Shown here piece after piece: positions 32,710-43,011 of a DNA stretch of 64,000 nt; the stretch's first letter is position 1; each line of letters opens with the position of its first letter. The notes beneath the pieces are model-generated. The model was not told the DNA's origin. It saw only the letters and a list, made by a program, of their open reading frames with translations, and did not search any database. A program made the position numbers and the translations under genes. This DNA comes from Sphaerosporella brunnea (Eukaryota; Ascomycota; Pezizomycetes; Pezizales; Pyronemataceae): the NCBI GenBank assembly GCA_008704415.1, contig VXIS01000235.1, positions 1 to 64,000 on the forward strand. The letters are read 5' to 3'.

Positions 32710-33130
32710 GGGCCCTCCAGTCAAGGAGTGTAACTTCGAAACTCCGTGAAGACAATAATTCAAACAATCGTGGCTCAAGTTGAACACGTGGCGACAAAAA
32801 AAAAAAAACACCCGTAAGGAGAATTCATTATGCTCTCCCTCTGAACCTGCTGCCCTCCGGTCGAGGAGTGCTACTCTTCATGTTGAATACGGCGACAGTT
32901 GGACACCTGTGGCGACTATAATGAGACTCGCTCTGTTACTGCCACTCTGCTCGCCCTCCGGACCGGTGGCCCTGCGGTCGAGGACTGCAACTTCTCATGA
33001 CAATGGAATACCGGGTAGACACTCGTGAAGACGATCCAACACCTGTGATGACTATACGGTGTACTATCGGACCTTTACTGCCACCCGACGACCCGGTAGA
33101 ACCCCTGCCGCCGCTGGTCGCGGGGAGCAA
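32710..33130. repeat. Degenerate tandem repeats of about 110-150 bp
   Basis: CCTCCAGTCAAGGAGTG, CCTCCGGTCGAGGAGTG and CCTGCGGTCGAGGACTG start successive units near 32715, 32863 and 32969. Each is followed by AACTT or ACTCTT, then a GGACAC or AACACC segment with GTGGCGAC or GTGATGAC. At least three copies, low identity. Confidence 0.5.
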
Positions 33131-34507
33131 TCACCGCCGGCTTTCGGCCGCTAGCTTGTATTGGTGTTCTCTTGAGCGCAGGAAGCCGGTACCTTTAGAG
33201 TATTTTCTGCTTACTTGACAGATTTGACACCTCTAAATACTCAAAACTCTCCTTATAGAGCCACGGCAAGTCATCCAGTAAGTGACATCTTCGGCCTCAT
33301 CCCAGCCTTGATCAACGCATCAACTGCTTTCATGTCCGGACATCCTGATATGACGCATCTTCCGCCGTCTCGCGCAATCTAGAATTAGCCAGTCAGATAG
33401 CGTCATCTTAAGCTTAACGGATAGGGTGATGGAAAACAAACGTCAGCACGGGATGTTGCCAATTGGCCTTTCACCGGACCATGTGGAGAGACCAACTCTG
33501 TGGGAGGAGCCTCGGTCTTGCCGCCTTCTGCATGAACTTTTCAAAGATTAGCAAGGTTTAATAATAGGAAAAAAATGATGCAGGAGGCACGAGATAGTAC
33601 TTAGAATGAACAATGCGTGCATCATTTGTTCGGCAAATTCCCAGACTACACTTCTTGTTCTGGCCGTCTCCATTGTTGTTGGAGTTTGCACAGAAAACAT
33701 TGATTGATTGTAGTGTAATCTATCTAACAAGCAGGTGAGGTACAGCTGCAACAGATAACGAGTGCCTCACTATCCAGCAGTCAACACTCATGCTGGATGG
33801 GCCGGTTCGCCTTCGTGAATTGAGGAGTTAGGACGAGCGCTTTCCGAGAATAATTCCTCGGCTAGCATCGCTAGATATTCGTCGAGGAGCTAGCTATTAA
33901 TAGAGCTGTGGTTTGTTTCGATATCTCGAACCACTTCTGCCGCGAGAAAAGATCAACCGTACGGTGAGATAGACGCATAAGTCGTCGACGCAGGCGATGT
34001 CAACCACCACCACCCATCTGATTCTACTATAGCTAACCCTCCAACTGCGTCCGACGGGTTTCCCCACCAAGACTTCTGAAACCCCTGCGATAGAAGAAAT
34101 ACACCACGTCCGCCCACTTCCCGTCCTTCTGTCTTTTCCTCTTCGTCTCACCTAGACTTCAAAACGCAAAAATGGTGGTTCACAAGACTGCTAGTTGTTC
34201 TCAGTAAACCACCCGAGCCCGCCCTCTGCCCCGCGCTTTCTACCATTGTCGACAGCGATACCGTGACCAAGTCGTTATCGACGGCTGGGGTCCCCAACAA
34301 GCCCTGCGATGCCATCTCCGCCGCCGACACCCCCGCCCCCCCCCCTTCAGCAGTAACAGCGCCGGCTACACTCTCCTCGAGCTTCCGTGATGCGTGTCAA
34401 TAGAAATTCCCGGCAATGTAGTGCCGACGACACCGGCATTGAACGGAGGGAGAGAACAGTGTGACACACAGTCCGCCGCCGGCTTGGTAGCTCTCATGAA
34501 CACGACT

Positions 34508-34508
<1 letters not shown>

Positions 34509-34558
<50 letters not shown>
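34509..34558. repeat. T50 homopolymer
   Basis: An uninterrupted run of 50 T lies 27 bp upstream of the tRNA-Gln gene. It is too long for ordinary drift and could be the reverse of a retroposon poly(A) tail. Confidence 0.9.
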
Positions 34559-34559
<1 letters not shown>

Positions 34560-34585
34560 TGGGTAATAATTGAGCTGCTATCCAC

Positions 34586-34657
34586 GGTTCTATAGTGTAA
34601 TGGTTAGCACATCGGATTCTGATTCCGGTAATCTCGGTTCGATTCCGGGTAGGACCT
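34586..34657 (+). tRNA. tRNA-Gln(CUG)
   Basis: 72 nt, folding into a cloverleaf. The acceptor GGTTCTA pairs with TAGGACC (one G-T). The D-arm is AGTGTAATGGTTAGCAC, the anticodon arm has loop TTCTGAT with CTG, and the T-arm is CTCGG-TTCGATT-CCGGG with discriminator T. There is no intron. The internal A and B boxes (around TAGTGTAATGG and GGTTCGATTCC) are intact. It reads Gln codon CAG. Confidence 0.93.
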
Positions 34658-35559
34658 TTCATTTTGCCCGCAACCCGGGAGGGGCTGTGGTTTGTGTACT
34701 AGTTATATATATGGACATTAGCAGGAAGAGCGCTGTGCATACCCATTCTCGGTTGCGATTTCGGTGGCGGCGTCGCGGATGATTGCGGTTTCGAACGGTG
34801 ACTTGCGCCCGCGAATGGCAGCAAGGTTCGCAAACGGACAATACTCACTCCGCAATCCACTGTGTCCCCTCAATGTTATTATAAGGCTTTAGGGTGTTGT
34901 AGGTGAATCCGGCACTTTTCACATGGCGGGGGTGAACTTTTAAAGCAGGGAATAAAGAAAACGATTTTGGGGGACCATGCCGGAGGGGTGCTGCTGGCGG
35001 CGGCCTTGAGATAGCTTTTATCTCCATCAATTCCCGAGTGTTTATACACTCTCTGTTGATGCTGTAATACTCTACACCAACATCGATTATCACCCACCTA
35101 GCGTATCTTATCAGATAGTCACCCCGCTTTTCACAGAGCCTCTTTCTCTCTTGCGCGTCACCACCGCGACTCCTCCCTTTCCGCTACGACCTCATTTCGA
35201 ATATCATCACCACCTCTATATCGAACGCACGGAATCCGTACCGAAGCCGTTAGCTAGCGTGCAGCAAATAGATACAGGCGCTTCCCTATTCGAGGGCATA
35301 TAGCCGCCCGCATATCCAGTCAACTGACCAGACAGAAGCCCTGTTCTGCCTACCGTGGATATCGCACGCGATGGAACAGTATCGGTATTCACATGCACAA
35401 GACTCGGCGAGCCCCGTCGTTGGAGATTCATTTTCGCTCGGCCGCTCGATCGACAAGGTAGATCCACACTCGAACTCCCCGACGGGCCAATCATCTACAC
35501 CACGATAGCTATCAATTGCTACGATCGAGAACGAACATTCCATTTTCACGATGGGATAC
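34658..35559. other. Intergenic, no supported gene
   Basis: Nothing recognised. The right part is the former upstream region of the RNase T2 pseudogene; a plus-strand frame is open from 35355 but its first 75 codons lack any RNase T2 or signal-peptide character. Confidence 0.35.
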
Positions 35560-36592
35560 AAATACGAGTTGCTTCCCGCGAATTGACCTGCAGCAACGCT
35601 TGCAATGTCGCCTCTCCATCTGTGGCTGCCGCCACTCCTAAGGCTTGCTCGCTCACCACGCTGAGCTGCCACAACACTACTGCTGTGGCCGATACCTGCT
35701 GCTTCAACGCGCCCGGCGGTCAGCTGCTGCAGACTCAGTTCTGGGACTACGACGCCGCCACCGGCCCCGCGGATTCCTGGACCATCCCCGGCCTCTGGCC
35801 CGACAACTGCGACGGCACGTACCAAGCCAACTGCGACAGCTGCACCGGCTCGGTGGCGCTCCTGACATCCGCCGGCGAAACTGAGCTTCTCCAGGTGACC
35901 TGCAGACGTACTGGAAAGCCAACACCGGGGTGGAATGCCTCGTTCCGGGAATACGAGTGGTATGGCCTTCTCGCCCGCCCGCCCTTTCCTATCCGCATCA
36001 GGTGCTGACCGCAATCGCAGGGCCAAACACGGCACCTGCATCTCCACGCTCGACCCCAGCTGCTACGCTTCCTACACACAAGGCAGGGGCTAATCGACTT
36101 CTGCCGCACGGCCTACGCCATCTTCGAAACGCGCGACACACACGCGTTCCTTGCCGCCGCCGGCCACGGCAGCGGAAAGCTCTCCGAGGTCCGGTACGGC
36201 TTCCATGTGCGCGGGGCGGTGCAGACGGGCGAGTTTGTGGCTGCGGACGGCGGACACGTGTTCGGGCGATGTCTCGTGCCTCCCGAAAACGGGCGCTGCG
36301 TCCACCACTGCTACCGAAACCGCCACCACTGCAGCGCCTACAGGAACGGCTGCCGCCTGGTCCGGAACGGGATACCCCCCGTCTCGCAATCTGGCTGCTT
36401 GATCACCTGGCACGTCTCCGGCACGTGCGCCACGTTCACGGCTGCCGCCCCTGTCTCTGGCGGATTCACCCTCAGTTGGCGCTTAGCGGCGGAGCCGCGG
36501 TATGGTATGCGGCGTCGGTCCCCAGCGGGACGGCGCAGGTGGCGATTCATGATGGGAGCGATGAGGTTACGGTGGGGTGGACGGCGGTTTGA
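35560..36592 (+). pseudogene. Ribonuclease T2 pseudogene with lost catalytic His
   Basis: The N-terminal RNase T2 region is clear: CSLTTLSCHNTTAVADTCC, GGQLLQTQFWDYD, then WTIPGLWPDNCDGTYQANCD. The family has His in place of that Pro (the HGLWP motif, first catalytic His); here the codon is CCC at 35791-35793. A GTATGG...CTGACC...GCAG intron (35960-36020) still joins the second active-site motif, EWAKHGTC. Frame changes near 35893 and 35926, and again after 36085, break the ORF, and a segment after FLAAAGH appears deleted. The end (HVSGTCATFTAAAPVSGGFTL and a later frame ending VGWTAV) matches the C-terminal extension of fungal Rny1-type enzymes. Active homologues are secreted or vacuolar and cut RNA without base specificity. 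Confidence 0.85.
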
Positions 36593-37171
36593 AGGCGCGA
36601 CGACAAAGGGGGGGGCGGGGTGATATCCTGTGCAATAAGTCAAGTGAGATACCGACTTCTTTCGTCGCTGCGGTTTTGAGCCGAACCGTGGTGTAATACC
36701 GTGTTTTGCCCACAGAAGCCGACTGTGGTGGTGGTGGTGATCATGAGTGCCGGTGCTGGTTCATGAAACCCTGCAGAATCGAAATCCCCCCCCCACCACC
36801 AAAGACTCCCCGCCCCCTTTGCCTTCCCACCGGACGCAATGGTACTACGTGCGGCTGCAGATGTGGTGGTCGGGTTTTTGCACTGGAAGAGTGGCGGAGG
36901 GGAAATCATGCAGTCTTATCCAACCGGTGCGACAAAAGCCGAGTGCGACGTTATGAAGGATATCTATCTACCTCCCAATTTCTAAGTGTTCTCTATTCCA
37001 TCACAATCACACCGGGTAAGAAAAAAACAAAAGACCAGAAACCAGAAACCAGAAACCAGAAACCAGAAACCAGAAACCGGATATATACATGCATGTATTC
37101 GTACGTGTCGATATAAAAAAAAAGCACGCCAAAACGCCCCCTCCCCAACAAAAAAACAAACCCAAAAACCG
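36593..37171. other. Intergenic
   Basis: Contains C-runs near 36787 and the ACCAGAA microsatellite listed next. It separates the RNase T2 pseudogene from the convergent CFEM-like gene. Confidence 0.4.
37034..37078. repeat. (ACCAGAA)n microsatellite
   Basis: About six tandem perfect copies of the heptamer ACCAGAA, ending at ACCGGA. Confidence 0.9.
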
Positions 37172-38407
37172 TTAAAACCGCCCCCCACCAACACCACTAC
37201 CACCACCATCTGGCCATCTCCTTCCCGGATGTTCGCAATACGCATAGCTGCTGCTGCTGCTGCTGCTGCGGCTGCTGCTGCCATTCCAGTACCTCCCGCG
37301 GTAATACTCCTCCTCGGGACTCACATCGGGGGGCGGAGGCGCAGGCGAGCCGCCCTCGCGATCAAACCCGATGTCCCAAAACTCGTGCGGATCGTCACAG
37401 TCGCTGGTCCACTCGCTGCTCCCACCGCCGGCACTGCTGCTCTCGGGCCGCGACGAGCACGCCGAATCCCCGCCGCCGCCGCCGCCGCCCTCCTCGGCGT
37501 CTTCCACCTCTATCTCCGTCACCGACGGCGTCGCCGCCGTGACCCGCACCTCGGGCACCACGCCCACGCCCACGCCCCCCACGTCGTCCGGAGAGTAGTA
37601 CACCGACTCCCGCCGCTGGATCCGCGACGGCGGCGGCCAGTCGCTGCTGGGCTGCGTTGGCGTCGTCGGCGCGCCGCAGGCCGGCGTTTTGGACCGCTGG
37701 TGCCGCCGCGCTAGAAACGCGCCGAGGAGCAGGAGCGAGGTGAACGCGGCTAGAGAGCCTAGGGAGACGCCGACTATCGCGGCGGTGGAGAGGCGGCGGG
37801 AGGTGGTGGTGGTTGGGGCTGAGGAGGGGGCGGTGGCGGTGGAGGTGGCGGTGGAGGAGCTTGGAGACGAAGGTGCAGCCCGTGTCTGCGTTGCGAACGA
37901 GGTAGTTGCGCTCGATGTCCGCCGCCTCGTTGCCGTAGCACTCGCCGCCACAGTAGACGCCGCAGAAGCGGAAGCGGAAGCACCAGAACTCAGCGTCCCC
38001 ATCACATCCACCGGCGGCGGCGGCGCCGCGCTCGTAGGCGTAGGCTTCCACGCCCCGCGATACCTAGTGCTGTAATAGCTCGCGAACGCAGGATCGCGCA
38101 CGGCCGGGCCGCCGCCGCACACCACGGCACGGAACCGCAGCATCGCCTCGCGCTGCAGCGCGACGTTTGAGACCGCCGGGTCGCACGTGGCGAGACACGC
38201 CGCCATCCGTGCGCCGTACTCGCGGCTGGCGCACCAGCATTCGCGCTGCTGCGCGCCGTCGAGCCCTTCCGTGCAGAAGATCCGCAGCGCCGTTTGGCAG
38301 TTGTCGCCGCAGCCGTCGAAGAACGGGCCGTACCCGACTGCGGCGCGCGCTGAGCGCGGAAGGACGAGCAGGAGCAGGAGCAGGAGGAGCCAAGGGGACG
38401 CTGCCAT
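37172..38407 (-). CDS. CFEM-like single-pass membrane protein with long cytoplasmic tail
   Basis: 411 residues. A signal peptide (1-22, Leu-rich) is followed by an eight-cysteine domain with Cys at 32, 36, 44, 56, 58, 70, 74 and 96. That spacing (C-x3-C, C-x7-C, C-x11-C-x-C-x11-C-x3-C-x21-C) is the CFEM arrangement. A Ser/Thr/Ala stalk (about 120-205), probably O-glycosylated, leads to one transmembrane helix (about 207-231, AAIVGVSLGSLAAFTSLLLL) and a basic stop LARRHQR. The 180-residue tail is rich in Pro, Ser, Asp and Gly with several Tyr motifs. CFEM proteins with a transmembrane helix act as surface sensors or in haem uptake. Which applies here cannot be told; the Asp that CFEM proteins use for haem was not identified. 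Confidence 0.75.
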   Translation of the reverse strand: MAASPWLLLLLLLLVLPRSARAAVGYGPFFDGCGDNCQTALRIFCTEGLDGAQQRECWCASREYGARMAACLATCDPAVSNVALQREAMLRFRAVVCGGGPAVRDPAFASYYSTRYRGAWKPTPTSAAPPPPVDVMGTLSSGASASASAASTVAASATATRRRTSSATTSFATQTRAAPSSPSSSTATSTATAPSSAPTTTTSRRLSTAAIVGVSLGSLAAFTSLLLLGAFLARRHQRSKTPACGAPTTPTQPSSDWPPPSRIQRRESVYYSPDDVGGVGVGVVPEVRVTAATPSVTEIEVEDAEEGGGGGGGDSACSSRPESSSAGGGSSEWTSDCDDPHEFWDIGFDREGGSPAPPPPDVSPEEEYYRGRYWNGSSSRSSSSSSSYAYCEHPGRRWPDGGGSGVGGGRF

Positions 38408-40128
38408 CGTGGTCGAGTGATGATGGTTGTTGCGGGTGGGACATCAGGGGGGCTGGAACATTCGGTGTTCGGTGGCGGCTGGCAGAGGAGGAGAAGCAGG
38501 AGAGGACAAGCTTGCAAAAGCGGTATTAAAGACGTCAAGAGGCAGCGCAGGAGCAAGAGAGACTGCTGCCAGCAAACGAGTGTAAAGCACTAGGCCTCGA
38601 GGCAGGAAAAAAGAAAGGAAAGGAAAGGAAAGGAAAACGTGGAGCAGCGCAGCTGCTATTGAGTGTAGTGGCGGTGGTGGTGGTGCTGGTGGTGGTGGTG
38701 CTGGTGTCTGCGCGCAAAAGCGGGCACGGCGACAATTATATCGCCACAGCAGCTGGAGGCGGGCGGTGATTCCACGTGGTGCACGCAGCCATGCCAGGTC
38801 TATTTTGGGTGGCCCACGCACGACCAGATCCTGCAGCCGGGGTTGGGCGGCTGCTGCAGGAAGTGGCTGGCGGTGGTGGTGGCGGACGCTCGTAGATAAA
38901 TAAGTAGGTGCTTGACTGCTCGCGCATGAAGCCTGAAGCCTGATGTCTCGAAGGCTCCTCCTCCTCCGCACGCTACCCCACAGCGAAGCCGCAGCGCCAC
39001 GCCACACGGCCATTCCATTCCTCGAAACAGCTCCTCGTAGAAACCTGCACAGCGCACACATCGCTGCGCGTTGACTCTCCGGCGATCGGGATGTCCTCTC
39101 TCAGCTGGCATCTCCCAGGGTGACCGTTCTGGGGTGATGCTGGCCCGGGCGCTTAATTCAGAACATCAGGGTTTTCGGCTTGCACGACTGTCAGCAGAAG
39201 CCGCTTCAGCCTTCAGCCGTTTCCGATGTGCTGTTGGCCGGCTAAAAATAGAACCGACAACCCCAGAGCCGAGGCCGAAGCGAGTGATCGCCGATGTCGC
39301 CAGTCTGGACTGTGGCTGGCATATCTTGATTATCTTGGGCGTCGGCTGCTGGTTTCTACAAGCTCGTTATGATGAGACTTTTGCTTATATACGCCCAGTG
39401 TCTCGCTCGCACGGCTCACCCCCGACAGTCAAGTCAGGGTCAGGGTCCGGGCCAGGTCCGCAAACCAAAAACCAATTCACCGCCTGACCCTTCATTCATA
39501 ACAGCGACACGAGTCTATGCATCCTCCAGCAGAGCAGCTGCATAAACGTGTGCGTGCGTGCATAAAATGCATAGCGTGCATAAAATGCAACACAGCCGCC
39601 CGCGCACGCAGCGCCAACAGAGTTCTTAGATAACCGAGCGGCTTAAGCTCGATGCAGAAACCGTTTTGCCTGTTGCCCGTTGCCGCCGCTCGGACATGAA
39701 CGACATGTCATGTCATGTCTCAGTTGGCGGGCAGGGGTGGGGGGGGGGGCAACGGCCGAGCTTTGAGATTTGAGTGTGTTGGATCTGACGGTTTTTGACA
39801 ACCAACGTTAATATCGGCTCGGTGATCCAGACCCTCACACCCCTCCCCCCAAACCTGAATCAGTCTCAGCAAGCGGAGGGCCGGGATTCGAGATTTGAAA
39901 ACGACTAATCGATCGATATGCATAAATTGCCTGCCACCTCGTGTTGGCCCCGAAGCTATAGCTACAAGCTGGTGCAAGAAGAAGCAAAAACCCCCGTTGC
40001 GTATCGACAACTTGACTTTGTATGATGCATTGCATTGAACCAGGTACGTAGCGACGTTTTTATTAACCGGTGACCTAGTCTCCTCCGCCCCTCGGGTCCC
40101 GACCCCAGCGTTCCCGCGTCCCGACAGC
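38408..40128. other. Long GC-rich upstream region
   Basis: Promoter side of the CFEM-like gene, with CCA/GGT trinucleotide tracts at 38670-38705, a GGAAA run at 38610-38635, and short direct repeats (GTGCATAAAATGCA twice near 39560-39590, CATGT three times at 39705-39718). The ORFs here are shadows of GC-rich sequence. No gene supported. Confidence 0.4.
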
Positions 40129-40512
40129 TCACACCCCACCACCACCCGGCGCCCACCCGGCCCTCTCCAGTACCCTCCTCCTCGTGTCCCGCAGTCCCAC
40201 ACCAACACGCGCAGCCTCGGCCAGCGCCTCGGCCAGCTCCTGCGCGGGCACCGCATCCCGTAGCCGCGCCGGCGCCGGCTCCGGCGCCGCCGGAATCGCA
40301 ACCGGCAAAAAATCCTCCTCCTCGACCCGAGGCGCCGCCGCCGCCGGCCAGAGCAACGCGGCGAACGCGAACGCCGCCACGAACGCGAAGACGAAGCTCG
40401 AGGCTGCGTTCTGGCCGTTGGCTTCCGGCGTGAACAGCGGGAGCAGCGCGCCGAGGGTTGCGAGCAGGCCTGTTGGCAGGAGGAAGAGGAGTCGGCCGAG
40501 GGGGGGGTGCAT
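40129..40512 (-). CDS. Small membrane protein with two predicted helices
   Basis: 127 residues, start MHPPLGRLLFLLPTG. Two hydrophobic segments (about 7-26 and 38-58, SSFVFAFVAAFAFAALLWPA) flank a short loop. The C-terminal half is charged and helical (RDAVPAQELAEALAEAARVG). Overlapping longer minus-strand frames have Arg/Pro-rich unnatural composition and were rejected. No family is recognised; location in an internal membrane is plausible. Confidence 0.5.
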   Translation of the reverse strand: MHPPLGRLLFLLPTGLLATLGALLPLFTPEANGQNAASSFVFAFVAAFAFAALLWPAAAAPRVEEEDFLPVAIPAAPEPAPARLRDAVPAQELAEALAEAARVGVGLRDTRRRVLERAGWAPGGGGV

Positions 40513-41289
40513 CGTTTTTTTTTTTTGTTTTTTGTTTTGGTTGGTGTTTGTGGTGTGGTGTGGTAGGGGGTAAGCGCGGTGGGACTGGGAGGGAGAGAGG
40601 GAGGTTGGACGGGGTTGGACGGGCTTTGAATGCTGGTGGGTGTGACCACTTCAATGGTGGAAAGTAGAGCTGCTACCCCCCGTTACAAACCACAGCACTC
40701 TTTGCATCATGCTGGTGTAAGCACATACATCCCGCAACTCGCTCTCTGCAAACAGCCCATGACTTGCAGTGCCAATTATCGACAGAAGTGTGGCGCATAG
40801 AATATCACTCGTGCGCATAGATCTGGTAGCTTAGTCAGTATAGCACGTAGAACTGGCTGACTACCACACCGCTCCCTGCGTAACGAAGATTGATGATGCC
40901 GAATTGTAGACTCCGAGCACTCGAACGGAGGAGACCCAGAGGTGGCAACGGCGAGAGTATACACGGCCAAAAAAAACAGAACAGGTGCATGTTGGGGATA
41001 GGTGCGAACAGCTGTGTCCGCTCCACCACCGAGCGCATCAGGTGTTGCATGTATTCTCACTCGCCACCGGGTAGCCCCGCGCCCCAGAAAGAAAAGGCAT
41101 CTTCAACTCCTTATCGTCACAACCACAACCCCGATTCGCAATCGGAAACCGAACGCTGTCTCAAGCGTACTTTCTTTTGATGCGCTGGCGTTAAATCCGG
41201 ACGTACGAGTACATAAACTGAGCAAGGAAGGCGAGGAAACAAGGCGGGCGCGATAAAACCTATCCCTGCGCCTTGCATCAGGTCCTGGT
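40513..41289. other. Intergenic, no supported gene
   Basis: Includes a T10 run directly upstream of the 40.1-kb gene start. A tRNA-like stretch at 40822-40870 was examined and rejected. Nothing else seen. Confidence 0.4.
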
Positions 41290-41291
41290 TA

Positions 41292-41888
41292 CAGTAGAAC
41301 CTCTCTCTAAGAATACATACCCCTTATAAGAATAACCTCTGTATAAGACTGCGTGGCCCCGGTCCCGACGGTTTTGTATGGGAAATACGAATATTTTTTT
41401 TATTAGAATATTCTTATAAAATTGTATGGTATTCTTATAAAAAGTGCGGCTGAGCAGCGCAATTATCGCCCCTTTTATCGTCCGTGTGCCGCGTTCTCCT
41501 TCCCATCTCAACACCGGTCATCACTCGTACGCCAAGCCAACCTCTACCTATGTAAGAATACACCCCCCCGGTCCCGAGATGTTCTTATAGAGAGGTTCTA
41601 CCGTATTATTCCGGTAATAACGCAATTGCACATACCGTTCAGCGGGCAGTGAAGCTGGATGGGAAGTGTTTCGACGCGAGCTGGAGTGGGAAGACGCGAC
41701 GTGAAAAGTCAAAAAGACGTCAATGCGCTGGGGACAAGGTGGAGACGGGGAAGAGCGAGCGCTCAGCCTGTCGCCGCGGTCTCCATCTCCCCGCTCTGTT
41801 TAAGGTTTTACTGACCACCACTGATCGAGCTTCACTGTCCGCTGAACGGTATGTGCAATTGCGTTATTACCGGGATAATACGGTACTG
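41292..41888. mobile_element. Tc1/mariner-type MITE with ~61-bp TIRs, split by a second element
   Basis: The right end (inward) reads CAGTACCGTATTATCCCGG, then AATAACGCAATTGCACATAC and on to GAAGCT. The left end is the same with two mismatches, except that 304 bases interrupt it after CAGTA. TA lies outside both ends (41290-41291 and 41889-41890). There is no transposase ORF. Confidence 0.8.
41297..41598. mobile_element. 302-bp MITE nested in the left TIR of the outer MITE
   Basis: Inverted ends GAACCTCTCTCTAAGAA and (inward from the right) GAACCTCTCTATAAGAA, each flanked by TA (41295-41296 and 41599-41600). Removing it with one TA rebuilds the outer element's left repeat exactly. The interior is AT-rich with repeated TTCTTATAA motifs. 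An alternative reading, with ends CAGTAGAACC/CGGTAGAACC at 41292 and 41603, would place the two elements side by side. Confidence 0.75.
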
Positions 41889-42118
41889 TATCATCATCTG
41901 ATTAGATATCGAGGCACACTTACGTCATGTCAGTGGTCTAAGAAGATTATATCCCATTCTTTCGGACGGTACAATTTCAGTTAAATACAAACCATAGCAA
42001 AGCTAAAGAGAACGAGTGATCCGCATTTAAAAATGTCACGAGAAAGCTATTTTTTGAGTTTTTCTGGACGTCGTCGCCCCTCGCCCCACCAAGACCCGTC
42101 GCGTAACCTTACGCCTCA

Positions 42119-42640
42119 TCAGGCCCAGGATGGCTGATTGTAGGCTTCCTGAGCGTCCTCCTCAAATTCAACCAATCCTGGCGTTGGTAGTTCATGCCAA
42201 CTGCGTCGGTCCTGATCTCCCTGCTCTAGGATGCGCATATTGACGTGAATGTAGGCGAGCCGGTCCGCTGTTTGGGCCCCAAGCCGAGTCCGCTTTTTAT
42301 CGTGTATGAGGTTTCTATTTAATGTATTAGTTAATACTGAGTCTGCTGGGGAAAGAGCATGAGATACCTGGTTGAAAATGAGCGCTCTGAGGGCACTGAA
42401 TTGGAGAGTGTGTGGAATATGCGGAGGGCAACTTGTGCCAGCTCCGTCGAAAAGGGCTCCATTTCCTCCCAAAACTGCACGCATCCTCGGCTCAGTCGGG
42501 TGAACAAGTTCTGCCGAGCTTTAAATTGGACGTACTGACGACGGGCTTTCTCACAGCCATCGCAGCCCGGACTAGTGCGCCCATCAACCGCAAAGAAGCT
42601 TTTATACACGCCTAGATCGCGGTATTTTTGGGCGAAACCT
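42119..42640 (-). mobile_element. hAT transposase C-terminal fragment
   Basis: Two exons, up to about 42640 down to 42368, and 42314 to 42119, joined by a 53-bp GTATCT...CTAAT...ATAG intron. The joined frame has the hAT dimerisation signature: FWEEMEPFSTELAQVALRIF, then SVPSERSFS, then IHDKKRTRLGAQTADRLAYI and HVNMRIL. Only the last quarter of a transposase is present. An in-frame stop or splice site lies just upstream, and the MITE at 42686 begins 46 bp further on. It cannot encode an active enzyme. Confidence 0.85.
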
Positions 42641-42685
42641 TAGAAATCTTACAGTACGCAAGCGAGGCGAAAGATTCGATCCCTA

Positions 42686-43009
42686 CTCGGGGATTTCAAA
42701 AGTATTGGGACACGCTATTTACCCGGCTTTGGGAGGCAGGGGTGTCCGGCGCTTAGAGTAGAGTAGAGCTCCAGCCTCCCGCTCCGAGTTCCCCACCGCT
42801 TCCAATCCACCTGTGTCACAGCCGTCTTCCTCAGCTATCGAAGTGCTATCAAGTCTACTGCTAGATACATCAAGGTGCGCTCAATAGTCCATAGACAGTG
42901 GAGCTGAAAAAAAAAGGGAGGAGGACGAGCTTCAAGCTGGGAGCGGACCGAACAACCCCTGCCCAAAGCCGGGTAAATAGCGTGTCCCAATACTTTTGAA
43001 ATCCCCGAG
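42686..43009. mobile_element. 324-bp Tc1/mariner-type MITE
   Basis: A perfect 48-bp inverted repeat begins CTCGGGGATTTCAAAAGTAT and ends CCCGGCTTTGGG, with weaker pairing beyond. TA flanks both ends (42684-42685 and 43010-43011). The long perfect TIR suggests recent movement. No ORF. Confidence 0.9.
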
Positions 43010-43011
43010 TA

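Larger units (their letters stand above)
32245..34585. other. Intergenic with degenerate repeats and a long T tract
   Basis: Contains the 32.7-33.1-kb tandem repeat and the 50-T run, both listed. At about 34130-34400 a plus-strand frame reads KPPEPALCPALSTIVDSD, then a Ser/Thr/Ala/Pro-rich stretch to a TAG near 34403. It has coding-like composition but no acceptable start, so it may be an exon or a relic. Confidence 0.3.

Noticed and set aside
34366..34662. ORFs containing about 17 consecutive Lys
   Set aside because: They are produced by the T50 tract read on the minus strand.
39720..40654. 309- and 230-codon minus-strand ORFs
   Set aside because: They start in poly-pyrimidine leader sequence and are Arg/Pro-rich throughout; the overlapping 127-codon frame with two hydrophobic helices is more natural.
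40820..40875. tRNA-like sequence GGTAGCTTAGTCAGTATAGC
   Set aside because: The D-arm-like part is present but there is no T-arm (GGTTCGANTCC) and no pairing acceptor stem.
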